From positions 186,001-250,000 of the forward strand of contig JADJWC010000003.1 in the NCBI GenBank assembly GCA_016716565.1: 64,000 bases of DNA. Reading direction: 5' to 3'. This DNA comes from a bacterium. Its GTDB lineage: Bacteria > Bacteroidota > Ignavibacteria > Ignavibacteriales > Ignavibacteriaceae. This document shows, piece by piece, positions 29,431-37,858 of this stretch; position 1 is the first letter of the stretch, and each line of letters begins with the position of its first letter. The notes below the pieces were generated by a model, which did no database searches, was not told the DNA's origin, and worked only from the letters and a program-made list of their open reading frames with translations. The position numbers and the translations under genes are program-made.

Positions 29431-30432
29431 TTGGCTAAGAAATATGAAGAAGCAGGTGTTAGTATTAAAGCCGGTGACGAGACAGTTGATAAAATAAAAG
29501 AATATGCAAAATCAACTTTTAACAAATCAGTTTTAACAGATATTGGACTTTTCGGTGCATTCTTCCAGCCAGATTTTTCACAATACAAAGAACCCGTTTT
29601 GGTTTCCAGCGTGGATGGAGTGGGGACAAAACTTAAAATTGCAATCGAACTAAAAAAACACGATACAATCGGTCAGGATTTGGTAAATCATTGTGTGAAC
29701 GATATTGCAGTTTGCGGAGCAGAACCGCTTTTCTTTTTGGATTATATGGCTTTTGGTAAGCTTGACTCGAATACTGCTGCAGAAATAGTAAAAGGATTTT
29801 CAATTGCCTGCAAAGAAAATGACTTTGCACTCATTGGCGGAGAAACCGCGGAGATGCCCGGAGTTTATCAAGCTGGTGATTACGATCTTTCCGGATCAAT
29901 CGTCGGAGTAGTCGAAAAATCAAAAATCATTAAAGGAGAAAAAATTGTTTCGGGTGATGTGCTGATAGGAGTTCCATCTTCCGGACTTCACACAAACGGC
30001 TTTTCACTAGCAAGAAAAGTTCTTCTTGAAAAATATAAGCTTAATGAAAAAATTCCTTCACTTAATAAATCGTTGGGTGACGAGCTTCTTTCAGTTCACA
30101 GATCATATCTGAAATTAATAAGAAGCTTAAAAAATAAAATTGAAGTTAAAGGTCTGTCACATATTACCGGAGGCGGGATAATAGGTAATACAAAAAGAAT
30201 TCTTCCCGAAGGTTTAAATTTGAATATTAACTGGAGCAACTGGGAAGTCCCGCAAATCTTCAAACTCATACAAGCTGCAGGTGAAATCCCTGATGAAGAG
30301 ATGAGAGAAGTATTTAATATGGGAATCGGTCTTGTGATAGTCATCCCAAAGAAAAAAGTTACTGCTGCATTAAAACTTTCCAATGAAATGAACGAACAGT
30401 TTATTATCATTGGCGAAGTAGATAAAATCTAA
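29431..30432 (+). CDS. purM: Phosphoribosylformylglycinamidine cyclo-ligase (AIR synthase)
   Basis: Fifth step of purine synthesis: closes FGAM to aminoimidazole ribotide with ATP. It is 333 aa with the N-terminal Y-x-x-AGVSIKAGDETVDKIK, the ATP/Mg segment SVDGVGTKLKIA, VNDIAVCGAEPLFFLDYMA, GGETAEMPGVY and the C-terminal HITGGGIIGNTKRILPEG. The start is TTG: an in-frame TGA lies at 29416-29418, no ATG or GTG is available in frame between it and the TTG, and a purine-rich GAAGGGAA is at a suitable distance before it. It heads a plus-strand run that continues to prmA. Confidence 0.95.
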   Translation: MAKKYEEAGVSIKAGDETVDKIKEYAKSTFNKSVLTDIGLFGAFFQPDFSQYKEPVLVSSVDGVGTKLKIAIELKKHDTIGQDLVNHCVNDIAVCGAEPLFFLDYMAFGKLDSNTAAEIVKGFSIACKENDFALIGGETAEMPGVYQAGDYDLSGSIVGVVEKSKIIKGEKIVSGDVLIGVPSSGLHTNGFSLARKVLLEKYKLNEKIPSLNKSLGDELLSVHRSYLKLIRSLKNKIEVKGLSHITGGGIIGNTKRILPEGLNLNINWSNWEVPQIFKLIQAAGEIPDEEMREVFNMGIGLVIVIPKKKVTAALKLSNEMNEQFIIIGEVDKI

Positions 30433-30442
30433 CAATCACTTT

Positions 30443-31816
30443 ATGTTAATAGATACTCACGCACATCTTTTCTATCCCAACTTTGAAGGTGAACTGGACG
30501 AAATTATATCCAACGCCAGGCAAAACGGAGTTGATTACATTCTCGTTCCTGCAACAGATTTAAAGACTGCAGAACAAGTAATTCAACTAACTGAAAAGTA
30601 TGAAATGGTTTACGGTGCTGTCGGAGTTCATCCACACGATACAAAAGACTGGAATTCATCTTTCATCCCTCAAATTGAAAAGCTTGCTAAACACCAAAAG
30701 ATTGTTGCTATCGGTGAAATCGGATTGGACTACTACTATGATTTCTCTCCGAAAGAAAAACAGATTGAAGCATTCAAAGCACAAATTGATCTTGCGTTGA
30801 AGTTGGACTTGCCGATCATTATCCATAATCGCGATTCCGATGAAGACATGATGAACATTATCCGAAGTTACTGCGGTGCAGGATTGAAAGGTCAGTTTCA
30901 TTGCTTCAACGGATCGCTCGAACATGCGATGGAGCTTGTTGGAATGAACTTCATGATTTCATTTACAGGAAATATCACTTATAAAAAAGCGGATGGTCTC
31001 AGAAACATTCTCAAGCATATTCCTACTGAGCATTTACTTTTAGAAACAGATTCTCCCTTTATGACTCCGACTCCGCATCGTGGAAAAAGAAATGAACCTT
31101 CTTACGTAAAATTTATTGCAGATAAAATTGCCGAACTTCATAATCTCAGAATTGAAGATGTGGCAAAAATAACTTCGTTCAATGCATTCAGAATATTTGG
31201 AATCGGAAGCAAACCTGAAACAGCATTTACCTACAAGCTTGGTAATTCGCTGTACATAAATGTTACTAATCGCTGTAATGCGCATTGTTCATTTTGCAGA
31301 AGAAAAGATAATCCCGTTCTCAGAGGCTACAATCTCGGAATGGAAAGAGGCGAGGAACCTTCTGCCGATGTATACATAAATGAAATCGGTGACCCAAAAA
31401 ATTATAATGAAATTGTCTTTTGCGGCTATGGTGAACCGACAATCAGATGGGATGTAGTGAAAGATATTTCCCGTTTTGTGAAAGCAAATGGTGGAAGAAC
31501 GCGGCTTAACACAAATGGTCATGGAAATATCATAAACAAAAAAGATATTACTCCTGAGATGAAAGGTTTGATTGATGTTGTTTCAATAAGTCTCAATACA
31601 TTCGATCCAAAACAATATTCCGAATTGGTCGGGCTCGATAAATCCTATTTTGATGAAATGATTGACTTTGCAAAAAAATCCAAACCATTTGTTGAGAAGG
31701 TTGTAATGTCAATTGTTTCAATCGATGAAGTTGATATCGAACGTGCAAGAAAAATAACCGAAGAAGAAATCGGTGCTGAATTCAGAGTAAGAGAGTTCTT
31801 CACTTCGGAAAGTTAA
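30443..31816 (+). CDS. TatD-family hydrolase fused to a radical SAM domain
   Basis: 457-aa two-domain protein. Residues 1-255 are a TatD metal-dependent DNase/hydrolase: LIDTHAHLFYPNF (HxH), GAVGVHPHD, IGEIGLDYYYDFS, PIIIHNRDSD and LLLETDSPFMTP. Residues about 265-457 are a short radical SAM domain with the cluster motif CNAHCSFC (a CX3CX2C, about 278-285), followed by IVFCGYGEPTIRWDV and TRLNTNGHGN. NCBI naming for the second half is 'TatD family nuclease-associated radical SAM protein', which is usually a separate gene. The substrate is unknown. It lies 10 nt after purM and 1 nt before dacB. Confidence 0.88.
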   Translation: MLIDTHAHLFYPNFEGELDEIISNARQNGVDYILVPATDLKTAEQVIQLTEKYEMVYGAVGVHPHDTKDWNSSFIPQIEKLAKHQKIVAIGEIGLDYYYDFSPKEKQIEAFKAQIDLALKLDLPIIIHNRDSDEDMMNIIRSYCGAGLKGQFHCFNGSLEHAMELVGMNFMISFTGNITYKKADGLRNILKHIPTEHLLLETDSPFMTPTPHRGKRNEPSYVKFIADKIAELHNLRIEDVAKITSFNAFRIFGIGSKPETAFTYKLGNSLYINVTNRCNAHCSFCRRKDNPVLRGYNLGMERGEEPSADVYINEIGDPKNYNEIVFCGYGEPTIRWDVVKDISRFVKANGGRTRLNTNGHGNIINKKDITPEMKGLIDVVSISLNTFDPKQYSELVGLDKSYFDEMIDFAKKSKPFVEKVVMSIVSIDEVDIERARKITEEEIGAEFRVREFFTSES

Positions 31817-31817
31817 A

Positions 31818-33254
31818 TTGAAGATCATTCCAAAATATTTTCTTCTTAGCTACCTTTTTCTATTCACATCAATAATATTTTCCCAAATTAATCATCAGCA
31901 TCTGGAATCCGATATCACTGAACTCATCAACGATCCTTTCTTTGACAAAACATTAATTGCGATTGATATATTTGATTTGACTGACAGCATTTCACTTTTT
32001 CAAAAAAACAATAAGCTTCTTCTTCGTCCTGCTTCAAATATGAAACTGCTTACTACTGCGGCGGCACTTCTAAATCGTGGTGAGTATTATTCTTTCAGAA
32101 CCGATCTTTATCACACAGGAGTTATTGAAGGAAAAACTTTATTCGGAGATCTTTATATAGTTGGCGGATTTGATCCGAATTTTTCTCTTCAGGATCTGCA
32201 TTCGCTAGTTGCAGTTGTTAAATCACTTGACATAAAAAAAATTACTGGCGGAGTTTATGCTGATATATCTAAAAAAGATTCAATTTATTGGGGCAAAGGA
32301 TGGATGTGGGATGATGATCCGGAACCAAGCGCACCTTACTTGAGTGCTTTGAACATAAACGAAAATTCAATTCAAGTTTTTGTTGACGAAGCAGAAATAG
32401 ATTCACCTGCAGTTGTTAAACTTTTACCTGATACTAAATATGTGAGTGTTGTAAACACTTCAGTGACGATTGGTTCAGCTGCTGCTGCAGATATTTTAGT
32501 TACACGCGATTGGGTAAATAAAAAAAATACAATTCTTGTAAGTGGTGAAGTAAGCAGTTCGAAACACAATGAATATTCTTCGATCGTAAACGTTCTCTAT
32601 CCTGAAAGATTCTTTCTTACTTTATTCATAGAGGAATTGGAAAAAGAAGGCATATCAGTTGATGAGCAGACTAATGTTAAAAATTTAGATAAGAATTCCG
32701 TTTACCTTACATCTATTTATCGTTCTATTGATACTGTTCTTTCGGTTGTTAATAAGGATAGTGACAACCTAAGTGCTGAAATGCTGATCTACGCAATTGC
32801 TTATGAAGATTCCGGTGCTCCTGCTTCTGCGGTCGATGGACTTGCTGCGGTAAAAAGATTAATTGATTCTGCTGGATTTAATTCTGATGATTTTTCAATA
32901 GCGGATGGTTCAGGTGTTTCGCATTATAATTTACTTTCAGCGGAATTAATCCTTGAAACGCTGAAGTATATGTATTATGATCAGAGAGATTTGTTCGAAC
33001 TTTTTTACAACTCACTGGCTGTTGCCGGAGTTGACGGCACATTAAAGAATCGAATGAAGAATACTTCTGCTCAAAACAATGTTCATGCAAAAACGGGAAC
33101 TCTGAACGGAGTAAGTAATCTTTCCGGTTATGTAACAGCAAAGAATGGTCACCTGCTTGCATTCTCAATTTTGATACAGAACTATGTTGATGAATCTTCG
33201 AAAGCGAGGGTTTTTCAGAATAAAATTTGTGAATTGCTAGCTGAGTTTGAGTAG
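31818..33254 (+). CDS. dacB: D-alanyl-D-alanine carboxypeptidase/endopeptidase (PBP4, S13 family)
   Basis: Periplasmic penicillin-binding enzyme that trims peptidoglycan peptides. It is 478 aa with a signal peptide (FLLSYLFLFTSIIFSQ). The three serine-acylase motifs are seen: SxxK as PASNMKLLTTAAALL (Ser73, Lys76), SxN as DSDNLSAEML, and KTG as HAKTGTLNGVSNLSGY near the C-terminus, plus the S13 insertion region between the first two. The start is TTG, 1 nt after the stop of the upstream gene; no ribosome-binding site of its own is obvious, so coupling is likely. Confidence 0.92.
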   Translation: MKIIPKYFLLSYLFLFTSIIFSQINHQHLESDITELINDPFFDKTLIAIDIFDLTDSISLFQKNNKLLLRPASNMKLLTTAAALLNRGEYYSFRTDLYHTGVIEGKTLFGDLYIVGGFDPNFSLQDLHSLVAVVKSLDIKKITGGVYADISKKDSIYWGKGWMWDDDPEPSAPYLSALNINENSIQVFVDEAEIDSPAVVKLLPDTKYVSVVNTSVTIGSAAAADILVTRDWVNKKNTILVSGEVSSSKHNEYSSIVNVLYPERFFLTLFIEELEKEGISVDEQTNVKNLDKNSVYLTSIYRSIDTVLSVVNKDSDNLSAEMLIYAIAYEDSGAPASAVDGLAAVKRLIDSAGFNSDDFSIADGSGVSHYNLLSAELILETLKYMYYDQRDLFELFYNSLAVAGVDGTLKNRMKNTSAQNNVHAKTGTLNGVSNLSGYVTAKNGHLLAFSILIQNYVDESSKARVFQNKICELLAEFE

Positions 33255-33257
33255 CTA

Positions 33258-34100
33258 ATGAAAAAATATTTAGTATATAAGATTTACGCTCAGCCATTTG
33301 ATCCTGAACTGTTATCAGGATTAATGTGGGAGTTTGAAATCACTGGCTTAACCGAAGAAACTGATCACATAAAAATATTCTGTGAAGAAAATACAGACAT
33401 TAGCATTCAGACAATCGAAAGTTCATTGAAAAAATTGCAGGCTGTTAATCTCATTACTTCTTTCAAAGTTGAAAAAGAAATACTCGAAGATAAAAACTGG
33501 AATGAAGAATGGGAAAAGAGCAGGGAAGTAATCCGTATTTCGGAAAGAATTGTCATCAAACCAACTTTTAAAAATTACTCACCAAAAGAAAACGAAATAG
33601 TCTTAACAATCGATCCGAAAATGTCATTCGGTACTGGAGAGCATCAGACAACAAAATTAATTCTCAGACTTTTGGAAAATTATGTCAAACCCGGGATCAA
33701 AGTTCTTGATGTTGGCTCAGGAACGGGAATACTGGCAATTGCTTCAATTAAGCGTGGTGCGTCAAGTGCTGTTGCTGTCGATAATGATGAAGTCTGTCTT
33801 GAAAATTGTAATGAGAACTGTGTGTTAAATCAGGTCGGTGATTCAGTTTACATACTAACCGGTGTAATTGATGATGTTGAAGAAAATGATTTTGATTTGA
33901 TTCTTGCGAACATCCAGAAGAATGTGCTTCTTGAGATAGCTGAAGCAATAAAATCACGATTGAAGAAAAACGGAGTAGTAATTCTTTCAGGTTTGCTTGA
34001 TTCAGATCAGGATGAATACGAAAAGAAATATCACTCGCTTGGATTTAATACATTGCAAGTTGAAAAGCTGGGTGAGTGGATTGCGGTGGTGCTAATGTAG
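33258..34100 (+). CDS. prmA: Ribosomal protein L11 methyltransferase
   Basis: Trimethylates lysines and the N-terminus of ribosomal protein L11 with SAM. It is 280 aa: N-terminal substrate-binding domain (LMWEFEITGLTEE, WNEEWEKSREVIRISERIVI KP), then IDPKMSFGTGEHQTTKL, motif I KVLDVGSGTGILAIASIKRG A, and the catalytic DLILANIQKNVLLEI (NPPY-like NIQ). All are typical of PrmA. It follows dacB by 3 nt and ends just before the palindromic repeat at 34110. Confidence 0.95.
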   Translation: MKKYLVYKIYAQPFDPELLSGLMWEFEITGLTEETDHIKIFCEENTDISIQTIESSLKKLQAVNLITSFKVEKEILEDKNWNEEWEKSREVIRISERIVIKPTFKNYSPKENEIVLTIDPKMSFGTGEHQTTKLILRLLENYVKPGIKVLDVGSGTGILAIASIKRGASSAVAVDNDEVCLENCNENCVLNQVGDSVYILTGVIDDVEENDFDLILANIQKNVLLEIAEAIKSRLKKNGVVILSGLLDSDQDEYEKKYHSLGFNTLQVEKLGEWIAVVLM

Positions 34101-34109
34101 ATGCCATAA

Positions 34110-34160
34110 CCACCCCCTCCCGATTTCATCGGGAGACCCCTCCTTAAATAAGGAGGGGAT
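34110..34160. repeat. Left palindromic repeat flanking the DUF559 gene
   Basis: Two consecutive perfect hairpins: CTCCCGAT-ttc-ATCGGGAG (34117-34135) and CCCCTCCTTA-aa-TAAGGAGGGG (34137-34158), preceded by CCACCCC. It is an inverted counterpart of the repeat at 34547-34593, with the DUF559 gene between them. It also sits 9 nt after prmA, where it could act as a transcription stop. Confidence 0.85.
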
Positions 34161-34177
34161 TATTTGGAATTTTTTGT

Positions 34178-34606
34178 ATGAGAATTTATAATAAAAAATA
34201 TCTCGAGCAGAAGAGGAAGGACCTTAGAAATAAATCTACTGCAGCAGAAATTATTTTATGGAATCACTTAAAGAGAAAGCAATTGAATGGGAGAAAATTT
34301 CGAAGACAACATAGCATTAGTGATTACATAGTAGATTTTTATTGTCCTGAGGAAAGACTGGTTATCGAACTCGATGGTGATTTTCATTTCGATGAAGAGA
34401 TAAAGCAGTATGATGAGGAAAGAACAGCTTATCTAAATAAGTTGGATATAAAAGTTTTAAGATTCGAGAATATTGAAATTTTATTAAATCTTGAATACTC
34501 GTTAAATAAAATTGTCAAAGAATTTAAAGCAAATTTAATTAAAAAATCCCCTCCTCAATTGAGGAGGGGTGGCCCGAAGGGACGGGGTGGTGGAAATCCA
34601 GATTAA
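34178..34606 (+). CDS. DUF559 (Vsr-fold) endonuclease-domain protein
   Basis: 142 aa. Core of PF04480: NKSTAAEIILWNHLKRKQLN, GRKFRRQHSISDYIVDFYC, RLVIELDGDFHFDEEIKQYD (catalytic-like ExDG-H) and VLRFENIEIL, the very-short-patch-repair endonuclease fold. The last about 20 residues (SPPQLRRGGPKGRGGGNPD) are not part of the fold: they are the translation of the right palindromic repeat. The gene is bracketed by inverted repeats (34110-34160, 34547-34593). The function of these widespread proteins is unproven; nuclease activity is inferred from the fold. Confidence 0.85.
   Translation: MRIYNKKYLEQKRKDLRNKSTAAEIILWNHLKRKQLNGRKFRRQHSISDYIVDFYCPEERLVIELDGDFHFDEEIKQYDEERTAYLNKLDIKVLRFENIEILLNLEYSLNKIVKEFKANLIKKSPPQLRRGGPKGRGGGNPD
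34547..34593. repeat. Right palindromic repeat flanking the DUF559 gene
   Basis: A 22-nt perfect palindrome, CCCCTCCTCAATTGAGGAGG GG (34548-34569), then a small CCC-GAA-GGG hairpin and GGGGTGGTGG. Reverse-complemented it reads CCACCACCCC, GTCCCTTCGGGCC, then the palindrome and ATTTTTT, parallel to the left repeat. It overlaps the 3' end of the DUF559 gene. Confidence 0.85.
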
Positions 34607-34618
34607 GCCAAAACGTTT

Positions 34619-36353
34619 CTACTTTCGGTAAACAATCTCGCCGTTAAAAACTGTCATCTCAACAACAACATCCTTTATTTCTTCCGGATCGATACTTAAA
34701 ATATCATCACTCAACACAACGAAATCTGCGAGCTTGCCGACTTCAATGCTCCCTTTTATTTTTTCTTCATACGAAGCATACGCAGCATTTAAAGTGTAGC
34801 ACCTGATCGCATCTTCAACAGATATTTTTTCTTCAGGTATCCATCCAGTGGAATTTTTACCGTCAACAGTCTGGCGGGTGACTGCTGCGTAAATTCCGTA
34901 AAGAGGATTAAGCGGTGCAACTGGCCAATCGGTACCGAATGCAACTACAGCGTTGTTATTTAATAATGATCTGTATGGGTGAGTTGTCTTTATTCTTTCA
35001 GGACCAATTCTTTTTTCTGCCCATACACCGTCATCAATGCAATGATAAGGCTGTACTGATGCAATCACACCGATCTCAGCAAATCTTTTTATATCTTCTC
35101 TGCGCAGATGTTGTGCATGTTCAATCCTGAATCTTCTTTCCCAGGGCGAGTTTACATTTTTTATCTTCTCGTAAAGATCGAGCATGAATGCATTTGCTCT
35201 GTCACCAGATAGCGTGAGTGCAGATCTGCAGACGATTTCTGTCTGCATCGGTTGCCCATTTTTCAAGGTTACCGTTCGTTACAATATCAATCGCCAATCC
35301 TGATGTTGTTGGATCCTGAACATACGGTTCAAAGAACCACGCAGTGCTTGCACCAAGAGAACCATCTGCATATGCTTTCAATCCGCCGCGTTTCAGAAAA
35401 CCTTCTTCATTACCGACGGTAACTCCTGCACGGACGATGTCTTCGTACTTATCAATCGGCCAAACGGAATAAATACGGCAGGTAAGATTTCCATCGGCGA
35501 GAATTTTTTTATAAGCTTCAAACTCATCCGGCTGAGTCATATCCTGTACGCTTGTGATGCCAAGCTGTCTTGCTTCTTCAAGCGCACGGAGAGCGGCTTC
35601 AACATTTTCTTCGAGCGATGGAGGAGGAATTACTTTGAAAACAAGATCCATTGCATTGTCTTTTAAAATTCCGGTCGGATTACCGTCTTCATCTCTTTCA
35701 ATTAATCCTCCGGCAGGATCGGGAGTATTTCTTGTTATTCCTGCAAGCTCGAGTGCTTTTGAATTTGCAAGACCAACGTGTCCATCTATTCTGCTGACAA
35801 AAACGGGAGTGTTTTCTGTAAACGGATCAATCAGCTCTTTTGTGGGAAGTGTTTTATCAGGCCAGAGTTCGTGGTCCCATCTGCCGCCGGTTATCCAGGC
35901 TGCAAGTGGAAGACTTCTTTTTAAAATGTACGATTGAATCATCTCAGCAAACTCTTCTTTGCTGAGAGCGGGACGAAGATTTATCCCAAGCAGATAATGT
36001 CCGCCGCTGGTAAAGTGAAGATGACCATCGTTAAATCCCGGCAGCAACAATTTTCCTTCGAGATCAATCACCTCTGTATTTGCATCGATGAATTTTCTTG
36101 CTTCACTGGTTGAGCCGACGAATTTTATTTTATTTCCTTCAACGATCACTGCTTCTGCGTACGGCTGGTTTTCGTTTACTGTATAAATTTTTCCGTTAAT
36201 GAAAGCGGTTAGCTTTGTTTGAGCCATTATAGAATGATCCTCCTTCACTAAAGTTCCGGCGGACAGGTTGAATGATTGAATGCCTGCCTGCCGGACAGGC
36301 AGGATTGAATGAATTATAATGAGGACGAAGAATATTATTGATGTATGTTTCAT
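34619..36353 (-). CDS. Exported amidohydrolase (YtcJ-like), one frameshift as read
   Basis: Metal-dependent hydrolase of the amidohydrolase family 3. Starting at the ATG at 36353 there is a hydrophobic signal ([14 protein letters not shown]), then [37 protein letters not shown] (HxH), and the later [39 protein letters not shown] and [19 protein letters not shown]. One extra base near 35206-35208 splits the frame: ICTHAIW-stop versus [20 protein letters not shown]. Joined length is about 577 aa. A short palindrome encodes PVRQAG just after the signal, so the ATG at 36227 ([12 protein letters not shown]) is an alternative start. The substrate is unknown. Confidence 0.83.
36283..36303. repeat. 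CCTGCCTG palindromic repeat inside the amidohydrolase gene
   Basis: CCTGCCTG-CCGGA-CAGGCAGG, 21 nt, almost perfectly palindromic. It encodes PVRQAG on the minus strand, between the signal sequence and the enzyme domain. A near-identical palindrome, split by an IS, is at 41976-43034. Confidence 0.75.
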
Positions 36354-36480
36354 AAATTTCTTTTGATGAATGTTGATGTGCAAATATAAATAATCCATAA
36401 ATGGACGGGAATTTTTTTGCATTGGGGCTATTTTATGTCAAACAGGCAGACGAATATTTTTAAAAACAGTTAGAGGCCAA

Positions 36481-36524
36481 TTAGAGCGAAATTGTAACGG
36501 AATTATAGCGAAATAGTAGCGAAG
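36481..36524. repeat. Four tandem 11-nt repeats upstream of the amidohydrolase
   Basis: Units TTAGAGCGAAA, TTGTAACGGAA, TTATAGCGAAA and TAGTAGCGAAG lie back to back with an exact 11-nt period, close to one helical turn. They occupy the gap between intI and the amidohydrolase start, upstream of the latter. Possible protein-binding sites; function not known. Confidence 0.55.
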
Positions 36525-36646
36525 TAGTGCAAACTTTGAATGTGAACAAAAAATGCAGTTTTTTAATTTGTGCCGGTTAAAATAGTTTTTTCTGTTAAGT
36601 AATTGTGGCAGGCTGTAAAATGAAAACATTCACAGGAAATATTAAA

Positions 36647-37639
36647 TTAAAAATCCAAATGGCTTTTCACATTCTTACTTAGATTTTTTATTATATGTAA
36701 GTAAACCATCGTAATACGAACATCCTTATGACCGAGAAGCTCCTGAACGGTTCTGATGTCATAATTATTTTGCAGAAGATGTGTTGCAAAACTGTGCCGG
36801 AAAGTATGCGCACTAGCAGTTGGTTTTTCTATTTTAAGTTTTCTTATTGAATTTTTAATTGCCTTTGAAACTGTTGAATCGTGAATATGAAGTCTAAACT
36901 TCTTTTTGGTTCCTTCATCGTAAAAATATTTATCTGCTGCAAATACGTACTGCCAGCCGAATTCTTTAGATGCGTTAGGATATTTTTCAGCGAGAGCATA
37001 GGGGAGAACAGTATCACCAAATCCTTTTTTCAAATCTGAGTTGTGAACCGCACGACGTTTTTCAATTTGTTCTTTGAGATGAGGGATTAATGATTCGGGA
37101 AGAAGAGTTGGTCTGTCCTTTTCACCTTTTCCTGCCCGGACAATAATACTTTTCATTTCAAAATCAATATCTTTAACACGCAGACGCAATGCTTCAGACA
37201 AACGAAGACCGGAACCATATAAAAGTCCGGCAACAATTTTAGGCAAGCCTTCCATATTTTGAATTATAGAATGTGCTTCAGCTTTTGTAAAAACAACAGG
37301 GATGTGCTTTGGTTTTGTCGGACGCTTAATATCATCAACCCAGCCGATATCTTTATGAATAATTTCTTTGTAGAGAAAAAGAATTCCCTGGAGTGCCTGG
37401 TTTTGTGTTGAAGCAGAAACGTTTCTATCGACCGCGAGATGATTAAGGAATTCCCTTATTTCGTCTTTGCCAAGTTTTTCCGGATGGGTTTTATTATGAA
37501 AAATAATAAAACGTTTTATCCAGTTGATATAGGATTCCTCAGTCCGCCTGCTGTAATGCAGTGAGCGGAGATGAGTTTTTACCTGGTCTAACAGCTTTGG
37601 TTTGCCAGATTGATTTTGAGATTGATTCTTAATTTGCAC
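36647..37639 (-). CDS. intI: Integron integrase
   Basis: 330-aa tyrosine recombinase that recombines attI x attC and attC x attC. The catalytic residues are visible: Arg146 (GSGLRLSEALRLR), His278 and Arg281 (HTFRHSFATHLLQ), His304 (LLGHKDVRIT) and the nucleophile Tyr313 (MVYLHI). The segment ALAEKYPNASKEFGWQYVFA (about 215-234) is the IntI-specific extra domain that recognises the folded attC bottom strand, absent from XerC/D. The N-terminal SAM-like domain (VKTHLRSLHYSRRTEESYIN W) is normal. The start is GTG. It is divergent from the cassettes, the classical arrangement. Confidence 0.95.
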   Translation of the reverse strand: MQIKNQSQNQSGKPKLLDQVKTHLRSLHYSRRTEESYINWIKRFIIFHNKTHPEKLGKDEIREFLNHLAVDRNVSASTQNQALQGILFLYKEIIHKDIGWVDDIKRPTKPKHIPVVFTKAEAHSIIQNMEGLPKIVAGLLYGSGLRLSEALRLRVKDIDFEMKSIIVRAGKGEKDRPTLLPESLIPHLKEQIEKRRAVHNSDLKKGFGDTVLPYALAEKYPNASKEFGWQYVFAADKYFYDEGTKKKFRLHIHDSTVSKAIKNSIRKLKIEKPTASAHTFRHSFATHLLQNNYDIRTVQELLGHKDVRITMVYLHIIKNLSKNVKSHLDF

Positions 37640-37824
37640 TGCGGGTCAAAAATAATATCAAGAATCGTTCTATCCTAATATTATTCGATTATTGCAGATA
37701 AATTGTGTATTAGTGCAGTAATCAAATTTATTTATTGACTTCTTTAGAAGTTATCTTAATATTAGGATTAGAAAAAACAGGATTTGTTGAAAAACCAATG
37801 TGGGCATTTCCTGATAAGTATTAG
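37640..37824. other. attI and divergent promoter region
   Basis: 185 nt between intI and the first cassette junction (GTTATATGGC at 37824-37833, which matches the reverse complement of the first attC start, GCCATATAAC). It carries a perfect 12-nt inverted repeat, ATCCTAATATTA (37672-37683) and TAATATTAGGAT (37757-37768), and a plus-strand promoter-like pair. No gene. Exact attI boundaries cannot be fixed by eye. Confidence 0.75.
37735..37762 (+). promoter_or_regulatory. Possible cassette promoter (Pc) with a central dyad
   Basis: TTGACT, a 16-nt spacer, then TAATAT, directed into the cassette array. The spacer overlaps a perfect dyad, ACTTCT-TT-AGAAGT (37738-37751), a possible operator. Assigned by resemblance to sigma-70 promoters, although this phylum usually uses the TTTG/TAnnTTTG form, so the call is tentative. 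Confidence 0.4.
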
Positions 37825-37858
37825 TTATATGGCAAAGTAATTCGTTATAGGTTTATAA

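Noticed and set aside
34110..34160. The palindromic repeats near the DUF559 gene as a CRISPR array
   Set aside because: Only two units, inverted to each other, with a gene between them and no spacers.
36354..36646. Short open frames between the amidohydrolase and intI
   Set aside because: They are low-complexity, overlap the 11-nt repeats and have no ribosome-binding site.
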